Positions 1-10,189 of a stretch of 64,000 nucleotides of DNA are shown one piece after another. How positions within the stretch are numbered: position 1 is the first letter of the stretch; every line of letters starts with the position of its first letter. The DNA lies in the NCBI GenBank assembly GCA_020831805.1, contig JAFIFX010000008.1, positions 1-64,000 on the forward strand, written 5' to 3'. The position numbers were made by a program, and so were the translations under genes. The notes beneath the pieces were generated by a model. The model did not search any database and had not been told where the DNA came from. It saw only the letters and a list, made by a program, of their open reading frames with translations. The stretch comes from Planctomycetota bacterium. Its GTDB lineage: Bacteria; Planctomycetota; Phycisphaerae; Phycisphaerales; UBA1924.

Positions 1-99
1 GGTTTTGTTGGGGGGGGGGGGGGTTCCCCGCCCCCGGATGGGGCGACCCCGTATTCGACCGTTCGCACGCGGGGGGGCTGTACCCCCGCCGCTCCAAAA

Positions 100-1380
100 A
101 TGCTGAATATGCCCACCATCCAACAAGCCGCCGCCAACCTCCCCCAAGGCCCCCTCACCGAGGCCGCGCTCGTCGAGCACATCCACCCCCTCTTCACCCG
201 CACCCTCGCCCGCACCGATGAGATCTACCTCGCCAACCACTCCCTCGGCCGCCCCCTCGACCAGACCGCCGACGATGTCCGCGAAGCCCTGGACCTCTGG
301 TACACCGACATGGACGCCGCCTGGGAAGCCTGGCTGGGCGAACGCGACGCCTACCGCGCCCGCATGGGCCGCCTGATCGGCCGCGCCGACCCGAAGGCCG
401 TCGTCCCCAAGACCTCGGCCGCCCAGGGCCTCCGCGCCGTCATCAACAGCCTGCCGCGCCGCACCCCGAACATCATCGCCACCCGCGGCGAGTTCGACTC
501 GATCGACTTCGTCCTCAAGGCCTACGCACACCGCGGCCGCGCCCGGCTGAGTTGGGTCGCCTGCGAACAGAACGCCCGCTTCGACGCCGACCGCATCATC
601 GAAGCCGTCAAGCCCGGCGCCGACCTCGTCGTCATCAGCCGCGTCTTCTTCGCCACCGGCCAGATCCTCGAGGACATCGAACGCGTCATCGCCCACGCCC
701 ATGACATCGGCGCCCGCGTCCTCGTCGACGCCTACCACTCCGCCGGCGTCCTGCCCGAGTCCATGGACGACCTCGGCTGCGACGCCATGATCGGCGGCAA
801 CTACAAGTACACCCGCGCCGGCGCCGGCGCCTGCTGGCTCGCCCTCGCCGACACCATGCTCCGCGACGCCCCCACCCCCGACCCCGAAGACCCCGCCCCG
901 ATCGACACCGGCTGGTTCGCCAAGGCCGAGCCCTTCGCCTACCACCGCACCGAGCTGCCCGAGTACGCCCCCCGCGCCGACGCCTGGCTCGAGGCCACCC
1001 CGCCCGTCCTGACCTACTACCAGGCCCGCACCGGCCTCGACCTGGCCCTGGCCCTCGGCGTCGACCGCCTCCGCGACTACTCCCTCCGCCAGCTCGCCTT
1101 CCTCCGCGACGCCCTCCACGAATCCGGCGTGACCACACGCCTGATCAACCCCCGACCCGACCAGCACGGCGCCTACCTGCTCATCCCCGTCGCCGACGGC
1201 AAGCAGGCCGTCACGAAACTCAAACACGCCGGCCTCAACACCGACGCCCGCCCCAGCCCCGCCGGCGCCAACAACACCAATCCCGAATGGTTCGTCCGCC
1301 TCTGCCCCGACATCCTCAACACCGAATCCGAACTGACCCAAGCCGCCCGGATCACCGCGCAGACGCTCGAAAGGCGGTAG
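100..1380 (+). CDS. Aminotransferase class V-fold PLP enzyme, kynureninase-like
   Basis: 426-aa ORF; 'GGNYKYTRAGAGACW' resembles the kynureninase PLP-lysine motif; 'VLVDAYHSAGVLP' PLP-binding Asp region. Confidence 0.75.
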   Translation: MLNMPTIQQAAANLPQGPLTEAALVEHIHPLFTRTLARTDEIYLANHSLGRPLDQTADDVREALDLWYTDMDAAWEAWLGERDAYRARMGRLIGRADPKAVVPKTSAAQGLRAVINSLPRRTPNIIATRGEFDSIDFVLKAYAHRGRARLSWVACEQNARFDADRIIEAVKPGADLVVISRVFFATGQILEDIERVIAHAHDIGARVLVDAYHSAGVLPESMDDLGCDAMIGGNYKYTRAGAGACWLALADTMLRDAPTPDPEDPAPIDTGWFAKAEPFAYHRTELPEYAPRADAWLEATPPVLTYYQARTGLDLALALGVDRLRDYSLRQLAFLRDALHESGVTTRLINPRPDQHGAYLLIPVADGKQAVTKLKHAGLNTDARPSPAGANNTNPEWFVRLCPDILNTESELTQAARITAQTLERR

Positions 1381-1383
1381 TCC

Positions 1384-2253
1384 TCACTTCGTCTCTTCGT
1401 CTTTCATTCGCGCTGGCTCTCCGCCATCCCTCGGTAAAACCACATAAAAATCCGACCCCACCCCCGGCGTCGTGTGCACCTCCAGCCGCCCCCCGTGCGC
1501 CTCGGCGATGCGTCGCGCCGTCGGCAGCCCCAGCCCCGTCCCGCCCGCGCGCGTCGTGTAGTACGGCCGGAAGATCTTCTCGACCGTCTCGGGCGACATC
1601 CCCGGCCCCGTGTCGATCACATGCAACCGCACCGACGCGACCCCGTCGTCCTCGCACGCCTCGCCGCGCAGGATCAGGTCCCGCGTCGTGATCGACGGGT
1701 GCTCCATCACCGACACCGCGTTGAGCATCAGGTTCAGCATCGCCTGCTTCACATGCGGGCCGTCGATCCGAGCCGAGACCGGCTCTCGGGGCGGCTCAAT
1801 CCGCAGCCGCACCCCCGACGCCCGTGCCTGCGGGTCGAAAAAGTCTCCCAGCTCTTCCAGCAGCATCCCGATGTCCAACGGCGCGATCGCCAGCCGCAGC
1901 TCCCCGGCGTACTCGAGAAAGTCGGACAGGATCCCCCGGAGCCGCTCCGTCTCCAGCTTGAGCGCCCCCACGCGACGCGTCAGCCGTCCCTTGTCCTGCT
2001 CGTCGAGCGACAGGTCCGCGATCGCTTCCTGCAGCAACTGCGCGTTCAGCCCGATCGTCGACAACGGGTTCTTGATCTCGTGCGCCAGCCCGCCCGTCAT
2101 CGAACCGATCTCCGCCAGCCGCTCGGCCGTCCGGGCGCGACGCTCGGCCACACGAACCCGCGCCACCGCCCGACGCACGATCACACGCGACGCGACCACC
2201 CCGGCGCCCGCGCCGATCAACAACCCGATCCCAAGCCCGGCCAGCCAACTCAT
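1384..2253 (-). CDS. Sensor histidine kinase
   Basis: H-box 'GGLAHEIKNPLSTI'; G-box 'GPGMSPETVEKIFRPYYTTRAGGTGLGLPTARRIAEAHGG'; N-terminal TM. Confidence 0.9.
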   Translation of the reverse strand: MSWLAGLGIGLLIGAGAGVVASRVIVRRAVARVRVAERRARTAERLAEIGSMTGGLAHEIKNPLSTIGLNAQLLQEAIADLSLDEQDKGRLTRRVGALKLETERLRGILSDFLEYAGELRLAIAPLDIGMLLEELGDFFDPQARASGVRLRIEPPREPVSARIDGPHVKQAMLNLMLNAVSVMEHPSITTRDLILRGEACEDDGVASVRLHVIDTGPGMSPETVEKIFRPYYTTRAGGTGLGLPTARRIAEAHGGRLEVHTTPGVGSDFYVVLPRDGGEPARMKDEETK

Positions 2254-3017
2254 CCCGGATTGTTGGACCCGATGACCCCCGGGGCCTCCGCCACGCCGCC
2301 CGTGCCCTCCCCGGGATCAAACCCCCCCGACCGACGCATCGCCAGCCACACCCACCCCATCTCCCAGTTATGCACCGCGTGCATCACGATCATCAGGTAC
2401 AACCACCCGCTCCACACGAACATCGCGCCGAACACCAGCCCCATCCACAGGATCACCACCACCGCCCAACGCCCCTCCCACACATGCAGCAGCGCGAACA
2501 GCACCGACGACGCCACCACCGCCCACCACACCCCCAGAAACCCGCCGAGGTACCAGATCATGAACCCGCGGAACGCCAGCTCCTCCCCGAGCCCCGCCGA
2601 CCCCGACAGCACACCCCACCACCGCTGCTCCCGCCGATCCCGCGGCATCAACGCGTGCAACTGATCGGGGTACCACGCCCGGATCAACCCCCGCAGCCCG
2701 GCGCGACGCCCCACCGCGACCACCAGCACACGCAGCCCCAGCCAGTACGCCGCCAGCGCCCCGGCCACCACCCAGAACCCCGCCCCCGTCACCGGCCGCC
2801 CCAGCCCATAGTCCGCAAGCCCCGCATCCCCGAACGCCAGCGGCAGGCACGCCACCAACCCGATCCCCAGCGAGACGACCGACTGATTCTTGTACAACCC
2901 GATCCGCGAGCCGCCCTCCTCAAGGGACAGCAGCACCTCGCGCGTCGCGCCACGCCCGGCCCACACCATCACCGGCAACGCGACCGCCAGCAGCACGAAC
3001 ACGATCGTCTCGATCAT
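2250..3017 (-). CDS. CPBP-family intramembrane metalloprotease
   Basis: Multi-TM; 'GLGEELAFRGFMIWYLGG' Abi/CPBP motif 1; overlaps the next gene by 4 bp. Confidence 0.75.
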   Translation of the reverse strand: MIETIVFVLLAVALPVMVWAGRGATREVLLSLEEGGSRIGLYKNQSVVSLGIGLVACLPLAFGDAGLADYGLGRPVTGAGFWVVAGALAAYWLGLRVLVVAVGRRAGLRGLIRAWYPDQLHALMPRDRREQRWWGVLSGSAGLGEELAFRGFMIWYLGGFLGVWWAVVASSVLFALLHVWEGRWAVVVILWMGLVFGAMFVWSGWLYLMIVMHAVHNWEMGWVWLAMRRSGGFDPGEGTGGVAEAPGVIGSNNPG

Positions 3018-3046
3018 CCACCCAGTCTAACCCAAAGCCCCCGCCC

Positions 3047-4552
3047 TCACCCGGCCGCGCCATCCGCCAGATATCGATCATCCACGGCGTCCAACAGCGG
3101 CCCGATGTGCTTCTCGAACCGCTTCCAGCGTCCCACCGACGACCGGTAGACCTTCCGACGCACCTGATCCCGCGACGCCGTGCCCGTGTAGCCCCCGCCC
3201 TCTTGCGGCCGGGCGCACGCATCATCCCAGTCAAGACCGGCGGCCTCGATGACCTTCTGCGCCTCCCCCTCCAGGTCCTCAACCACCCGCTCGTAGACAA
3301 CCTCAGCCGACACCGGGGCCACCGCATCCCAATGGGCCATCAGCCGCCGGTAGCCGTTATAAAAACGCCCTAGGCTCTCCAGATCCTCCGTGAACGGCAT
3401 CGGCGACGCGAAATCCTGGCAGAAGCACGACAGGCAGGTATCCAGCGGATCCCGGACGCAGTGCACCACCGTCGCGCCCGGCATCGCGGCCCGCACCGGC
3501 CCGAGATGCAGGAAGTTGCTCAGCGATTTATCCGTCACCCGGGCCGACCGTGCCGCACGCTTGCGTAGCGCTCTCAAGTACGACCGACGCAACCGCTCCG
3601 CCCGGCGTCGCCCGAGCAGCGACGGCTCTGCCACCACGGCCAGCCCCGCACCGCCGGGAACCGGCTGCTCCACCCCCGGCACGGCCTCCACGACCGCCTC
3701 GTGCATCGCGGGCAGCTCCCCGCCCGCGCTCACCTCGGGATGCCGATCCAGGACCCGCTCGATCAGGCTCGAGCCGGACCGCGGCATGCCCACGATCAAG
3801 ACCGCTAGCTCGTCCCCCTGTGATGCCGCCCCGTCGCCGAACTCCGCCAGTGCTTCGGGCGTCCAGGCAACCCGAACCCGCTCAACCAACCGCTCGAACG
3901 CGTCGGCATCGAACCCCGCGGCCCCGCCACGCATGCGATTGACCCGCTCGTACTGGGCGAAGGCCTCGTCGTACCGCCCGTCCTTCTCGAGCAGTTGGGC
4001 ATAAGCCAGCCGCACCCGCCGCTCGTTCACACCGCCGCCGGACATCCCCCCGAGGACCCGTCGCGCCGCGTCGATCCCCGGCGCGATCTCCCCCCGCCAC
4101 AGGCACAACTCAAGAAACAACTGCACCGTCGGCACATGCCCCGTGCCGCCCGCCACCGCCCCCCCCACCAGTTCGTACGCCTCGTCGTACCGGCCCGTCG
4201 CACGCAGCACGGTCGCCCGGACCATCCGCGCGTTGGCGTCCCCCGGCCTGGCCTCCATCGCCCGCCGGCTCGCCTCTTCGGCCTGCTCCAGCTCCTCCAG
4301 AACCAGGTGCGCCTGGGCCAGCTCGGTCAACATCTCGTGATTCCGCGGCGAGACCCGCAGCCCCCGGCGCAGCACCGCCCGCGCGTCCTTCGCCTTGCCG
4401 GAATGCAACAGGGCGGTCGCGTGCGCCCGCTGGTACGACAGGTTGCCAGGGCTCGACGCCGCAAGCTTCCTGAACGCCGCGGCCGCCTCGGTAAACCGCC
4501 CCGCCTTCAGCAGGGCGTCCGCCTGGCTCGCGTTGGGGGTGCGTTGCGACAT
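3047..4552 (-). CDS. TPR-repeat sulfotransferase family protein
   Basis: N-terminal TPRs; PAPS-binding 'LIVGMPRSGSSLIERVLDRHPEVSAGGELP'. Confidence 0.85.
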   Translation of the reverse strand: MSQRTPNASQADALLKAGRFTEAAAAFRKLAASSPGNLSYQRAHATALLHSGKAKDARAVLRRGLRVSPRNHEMLTELAQAHLVLEELEQAEEASRRAMEARPGDANARMVRATVLRATGRYDEAYELVGGAVAGGTGHVPTVQLFLELCLWRGEIAPGIDAARRVLGGMSGGGVNERRVRLAYAQLLEKDGRYDEAFAQYERVNRMRGGAAGFDADAFERLVERVRVAWTPEALAEFGDGAASQGDELAVLIVGMPRSGSSLIERVLDRHPEVSAGGELPAMHEAVVEAVPGVEQPVPGGAGLAVVAEPSLLGRRRAERLRRSYLRALRKRAARSARVTDKSLSNFLHLGPVRAAMPGATVVHCVRDPLDTCLSCFCQDFASPMPFTEDLESLGRFYNGYRRLMAHWDAVAPVSAEVVYERVVEDLEGEAQKVIEAAGLDWDDACARPQEGGGYTGTASRDQVRRKVYRSSVGRWKRFEKHIGPLLDAVDDRYLADGAAG

Positions 4553-4649
4553 CGGTCAAATGGATCCGAGGGATGGTAGTCCCATCGGCCATAGAGCCTG
4601 CGGCAAACACCGGGATCAATGGAACCAGGCCGAAACGGACGCCCAGCGA

Positions 4650-4943
4650 CTATCTGCGCGGCGTGCGCGAGTAGGTCCGGCGCGGCACCACCACTTCCGA
4701 CCCTTCCTCGGCCGCGTCGGTGCGAAGGACCCGCGTGGCGCGCCATCCCTTGTCCGACCGTTCCGCGTCATAGACCACGGCGCAGCCGTCCCGCAGCACA
4801 CGGAACCCGTCACCCTGGATCACCGTGAAATGCACGAAGATGTCCTGCCCCTCGGGGCCGACGATGAAGCCGAACCCCTTGCGAGGATCGAACCACTTCA
4901 CCTGTCCTTCAACATCCTTCAGCGTGTTCGGGCTATCCGACAT
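4650..4943 (-). CDS. Cold-shock domain protein
   Basis: 'GQVKWFDPRKGFGFIVGPEGQDIFVHFTVIQ' RNP motifs. Confidence 0.93.
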   Translation of the reverse strand: MSDSPNTLKDVEGQVKWFDPRKGFGFIVGPEGQDIFVHFTVIQGDGFRVLRDGCAVVYDAERSDKGWRATRVLRTDAAEEGSEVVVPRRTYSRTPRR

Positions 4944-5040
4944 GTGGCCCCCGATCCTGCGAACGAAACCCGACTCCCCACGAGCCTGGCGGCGCGACCA
5001 ATAACGCGTAGCCTACCAAATCCTGTCCGCGCGTCAAACA

Positions 5041-5065
5041 CCCCTCCGGAATGAATCCGGAGGGG
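5041..5065 (-). terminator. Hairpin downstream of pnp
   Basis: Perfect 10-bp stem CCCCTCCGGA-ATGAA-TCCGGAGGGG after the pnp stop; weak T-tract. Confidence 0.6.
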
Positions 5066-5112
5066 TGGACAAAATCTCACCAGATTCGGCCTCAGAGGCC
5101 GGAAATCACGCC

Positions 5113-7413
5113 TTACTCGGCCGCGGCCGGCTCGGCGTCGCGCTCTTCACGCCGGGGACGGCCGCCCCGGCCCCGGCCCCCGCGATCACCGCCCCGATCG
5201 CCGCCACGGTCCCCGTCCCGATCGGACCGCTCCGGACGCTGGCCGCGCTCGGCCAGCTCCTTCTCACGCTCCTCGGGGCTCAGGGCCGCCTTGCGGCTGA
5301 GCTTGATACGGCCCTGGTCATCCACCAGGATCACCTTGACACGCACGGTGTCGCCGACCCGGACCACATCGGACACCGACTGGACATAGCCCTCGCCCAG
5401 CTCGGAGATGTGGCACATCCCGTCGGTCCCCGGCGCGATCTCGATGAACGCCCCGAAGTCCTTGGTCGAGACGACCTTGCCCTCGTACACCGTGCCGACC
5501 TTCACATCCTCGCAGAGCGCGCCGATCTCGGCCTGGGCCCGCTCGACGCTCTCGGCGTTCGGCGAGGACACCAGCACCGTGCCGTCGTCCTCCACATCGA
5601 TGTTCACGCCGTACTTGTCCTGCAGAGCGCGGATGGTCTTGCCGCCCGGGCCGATCAGCTTGCCGATCTTGTCGACCTCGATGTTCAGCTGGATCAGACG
5701 CGGTGCATACCGGCTGATCTCGCTCCGCGGCGCGGGCAGCACCTGCTCCATCTGATCGATGATCTGGAACCGTCCGACCTTGGCCTGCGCGAAGATCCGC
5801 TCGATCTGCTCGAACCCGAGCCCGCGGGCCTTGAGGTCCAGCTGGATCCCGGTGATGCCCTCGCGGGTGCCGGACACCTTGAAGTCCATGTCGCCGAAGA
5901 AGTCCTCCTCGCCGATGATGTCGGTGACGAAGACCTCCTTCTCGCCGTTCTCATCGGTGAAGCGGCCCACCGAGATGCCCGCGCAGGTGTTGGAGATCGG
6001 CACGCCCGCGTCCATCAGCGCCAGGCAGCCGCCGGTGACCGACGCCATCGACGACGAGCCGTTCGACTCGGTGATGTCGCTGACCAGGCGGATGGTGTAG
6101 GGGAAGTCCTCGGGGCTGGGCAGCACACCGAGCAGCGACCGCTCGGCCAGCGCTCCGTGACCGACCTCGCGACGGCCCGGGCCCATGATGCGCCCGGCCT
6201 CGCCCACGCAGAAGGGCGGGAAGTTGTAGTGCAGGTAGAACTTCTTGGAGTACTCGGGCAGCAGCCCGTCGATGATCTGCTCGTCCTTGCCCGTGCCCAG
6301 GGTGCACGAGACCAGCGACTGGGTCTCCCCGCGCTGGAAGAACGCCGAGCCGTGGTTGCGGGCGAAGACACCCACCTCCATCTCCAGCGGGCGGATCTCC
6401 TCGAACTTCCGGCCGTCTGCCCGCACGCCCTTCTCGATGATCAGCTTGCGGGTGATCTTCTTCTCGAGCGTGCGGAACGCCTCGGAAGCCTGACGCCGCG
6501 CCAGGCGGGACGCCTCGGCCTGCTCGACCGTGCCGTCGATCTTCTCCGGGAAGTGCTCGTCAAGCACCTTCTTCTTGATCTCGGAGACCTTATCGCCACG
6601 CTCGTGCTTGCCCCTGATCTGCCGAGCCTCGGTCAGCTCCTTCTCACAGGCCTTCTTGACCTTCGCCATGATCTCGTCGGGGATCAGGTTCAGATGGTCG
6701 CCGAGACGCTTCTCCTTGCCGACCTTCGCGACCAGCTCGTTGATCAGGTCCAGGATCGGCAGAACGCCCTCGTTGTAGCCGAACTTGATCGCCTCAAGGA
6801 CATCCTCGTCGGGCACCTCGGCCGCCCCGACCTCGATCATGTTCACGCCGTCCTTGTGACCGGCCAGCACCAGATCCAGATCCGAATACTCGAGCTGTGA
6901 CACCGTCGGGTTGAGGATGAACTGGGGCCCGTCATCGGTAAAGATCCGCGCCACGCGGACCGTCGCCAGCGGCCCGTCGAACGGGCAGTCGGAGATCGCC
7001 AGCGCCGCCGCCGCCCCCGTGCCCGCGATCACATCGGCGTCGTTCTCGCCGTCGTGGCTCATCACCCAGTTCTGGAGCTGAACCTCCTCGATAAACCCGT
7101 CGGGGAACAGCGGACGGATCGGCCGGTCGATCATCCGCATCGTCAGGACTTCCTTCTCGTTCGGCGGGCCCTCACGCTTGCGGAAACCTCCGGGGAACTT
7201 GCCGCCCGCGGACAGCTTCTCGCGGTAGTCCACCTGCATCGGGAAAAAGTCCAGACCCGGACGCGGGGCCGCCCGCATCATGGTCGACATCACCGTGGTC
7301 TCGCCATGCGTGATCAGCACCGCGGAACTCGCCAGCTTGGCGACCTTCCCGGTCTCGATCCGCATCATCCGCCCGCCGATTTCCTTCTCGACGACGATCG
7401 CTTTGCTTGTCAT
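5113..7413 (-). CDS. pnp: Polyribonucleotide nucleotidyltransferase
   Basis: Two RNase PH domains, KH ('IGKLIGPGGKTIRALQ') and S1 domain; RGG-rich tail. Confidence 0.98.
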   Translation of the reverse strand: MTSKAIVVEKEIGGRMMRIETGKVAKLASSAVLITHGETTVMSTMMRAAPRPGLDFFPMQVDYREKLSAGGKFPGGFRKREGPPNEKEVLTMRMIDRPIRPLFPDGFIEEVQLQNWVMSHDGENDADVIAGTGAAAALAISDCPFDGPLATVRVARIFTDDGPQFILNPTVSQLEYSDLDLVLAGHKDGVNMIEVGAAEVPDEDVLEAIKFGYNEGVLPILDLINELVAKVGKEKRLGDHLNLIPDEIMAKVKKACEKELTEARQIRGKHERGDKVSEIKKKVLDEHFPEKIDGTVEQAEASRLARRQASEAFRTLEKKITRKLIIEKGVRADGRKFEEIRPLEMEVGVFARNHGSAFFQRGETQSLVSCTLGTGKDEQIIDGLLPEYSKKFYLHYNFPPFCVGEAGRIMGPGRREVGHGALAERSLLGVLPSPEDFPYTIRLVSDITESNGSSSMASVTGGCLALMDAGVPISNTCAGISVGRFTDENGEKEVFVTDIIGEEDFFGDMDFKVSGTREGITGIQLDLKARGLGFEQIERIFAQAKVGRFQIIDQMEQVLPAPRSEISRYAPRLIQLNIEVDKIGKLIGPGGKTIRALQDKYGVNIDVEDDGTVLVSSPNAESVERAQAEIGALCEDVKVGTVYEGKVVSTKDFGAFIEIAPGTDGMCHISELGEGYVQSVSDVVRVGDTVRVKVILVDDQGRIKLSRKAALSPEEREKELAERGQRPERSDRDGDRGGDRGGDRGGRGRGGRPRREERDAEPAAAE

Positions 7414-7627
7414 GTTGTTCGCTTTCTACTTTTCACGCGGGGTGTGAGGACGCCCCGTTGCGCACGGACCCCGCGCCCCGATGGCGCGGCCGAACGCAGC
7501 TCGCCGACATGGTCGGACCCGCCCTCACGGATTGAGTGGCAGAAGGCGTCAGACAGCAGATCACGAACCGGCCCGCAACGGCCTGCTGTCCGGCGCCCAC
7601 TGCCGCTCCCGCGGGCCCGATACGAAA

Positions 7628-7657
7628 ACCCCGCATGCCCTTCCGAGCACGCGGGGT
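7628..7657 (-). terminator. Rho-independent-like terminator after rpsO
   Basis: Minus-strand ACCCCGCGTGC-TCGGAAGG-GCATGCGGGGT followed by TTTC; one mismatch in an 11-bp stem. Confidence 0.65.
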
Positions 7658-7662
7658 GAAAA

Positions 7663-7932
7663 TCACTTCCGCAGACCCAACTTCTGGATCGTGGCCTTGT
7701 AGGCCTCGTGATCCGTGCGGCTCAAATACCGCAGCAGCCGGTTCCGCTTGGAAACCATCTGCACCAGCCCGCGCCGGTTGTGCGCGTCCTGCTTGTTCAC
7801 ACGCATGTGCGTGGCGACCTGCTGGATGCGGGCCGTCAGGATCGCGATCTGAACCTCCGGCGAACCGGTGTCCTTGCCATCGCGGGCGAACTCTTTGATG
7901 ATGTCGGTCTTCTTCTCGGGGGCGAGGGGCAT
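7663..7932 (-). CDS. rpsO: 30S ribosomal protein S15
   Basis: 89-aa MPLAPEKKTDIIKEFARDGKDTGSPEVQIAILT...; the ORF-track start at 8145 is too far upstream. Confidence 0.97.
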   Translation of the reverse strand: MPLAPEKKTDIIKEFARDGKDTGSPEVQIAILTARIQQVATHMRVNKQDAHNRRGLVQMVSKRNRLLRYLSRTDHEAYKATIQKLGLRK

Positions 7933-8159
7933 GCATTCTCCCTGTAGGATGCCGTCGCGCACGGGTGTGTCGGGCCGTTCCCGACAAACGCCGCCGCCTG
8001 AGCCATGGGGACGAACCCCAAGGCCTCCAACATTAGGCCACCGCCGGGGTTCCGTCCAACCCGGACCGCTCGAACCACACGCAATACCCCCCACACAGCA
8101 CCCGACTCTGGCACGGCCGGACGCGCCCCAAGCACACCAGGCCACTACCCTCTCCCACC

Positions 8160-9430
<1,271 letters not shown>

Positions 9431-9434
<4 letters not shown>

Positions 9435-9468
9435 GCCGCGGGCTTTCAGCCCGCGCGGTCGTGGCTCA
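9431..9468. repeat. Palindromic repeat B1 (nested inverted repeat)
   Basis: TGAGCC-GCGGGCT-TTC-AGCCCGC-...-GGCTCA; core shared with 14547-14571. Confidence 0.6.
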
Positions 9469-10026
9469 CCCCGGCCGCCGCCGGCGCACCTCCACCACCG
9501 ACCGCTTGACCAGCTCCTTGAGCACGACCTCGTCCACATCCGCCAGCGATTGGATGTACAGGCACGACTTGCCCGTCTTGTACTTGCCCAGCCGGGCCAT
9601 CAGTTCCGGCTCGCCGGCGTGCCCGTTGGGGATGTACACCACCAGCGCGTTCGCCCGCGCCGAGAACCCCGCCAGCGGCATGTCGCCCTGCCGACCCGAC
9701 TCGTACACATAGTGGTACTTGCCGAACCCCACGATCGAGTGCCCCCACATCGCCGGCTCCTCCCCGACCACCGAGCCGATGATCTCGATCAGCCGCTCGC
9801 AGTCCGGCCGGCGCTTCGGGTCCACCTTTGCAAGAAACCCGGCCACAGACCTCCGCGTCGGCACGGTCTTGTTCTCCGCCTTCTTCACGGCTTTCTTGGC
9901 AGGGGCTTTCTTCGCCGACTTCTTGGCTTCTTTCTTCACCACGCCCGCTTTCTCCGACGGCGGGGCCGGCTTCTTCGAGCCCTCCTCCTTCGCCCCGCTC
10001 TTCTTCGCCACTTTCTTGGCCATCAT
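9466..10026 (-). CDS. DUF1801-like domain protein with a Lys/Ala-rich N-terminus
   Basis: 'FGKYHYVYESGRQGDMPLAGFSARANALVVYI' DUF1801-like; N-terminal MAKKVAKKSGAKEEGSKK basic tail; start at MMAKK preferred. Confidence 0.65.
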   Translation of the reverse strand: MMAKKVAKKSGAKEEGSKKPAPPSEKAGVVKKEAKKSAKKAPAKKAVKKAENKTVPTRRSVAGFLAKVDPKRRPDCERLIEIIGSVVGEEPAMWGHSIVGFGKYHYVYESGRQGDMPLAGFSARANALVVYIPNGHAGEPELMARLGKYKTGKSCLYIQSLADVDEVVLKELVKRSVVEVRRRRPG

Positions 10027-10063
10027 GCACCCCACGATCCGCGATACCGCGTGTCCAACCCTA

Positions 10064-10160
10064 TCAGCCCTTCGCGACCTTCGAGAACTTCGCGTTAAAA
10101 AACCTCTTCCCCCCTCCGCGGCCTCTGCGTGATCTCCGCGTTCTCTGCGTACCTCCGGAA
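10064..10160. repeat. Degenerate CTCTGCG/CTCCGCG-type interspersed intergenic repeat
   Basis: 'ccttcgcgaccttcgagaacttcgcgtt...cctccgcggcctctgcgtgatctccgcgttctctgcgtacctccgg'; degenerate ~10-nt units. Confidence 0.55.
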
Positions 10161-10189
10161 AAAGAGATCTCACGGACCTCGTGCATCGC

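Noticed and set aside
5065-6900. 611-aa plus-strand ORF opposite pnp
   Set aside because: Shadow ORF; no recognisable family, while pnp on the minus strand is certain.
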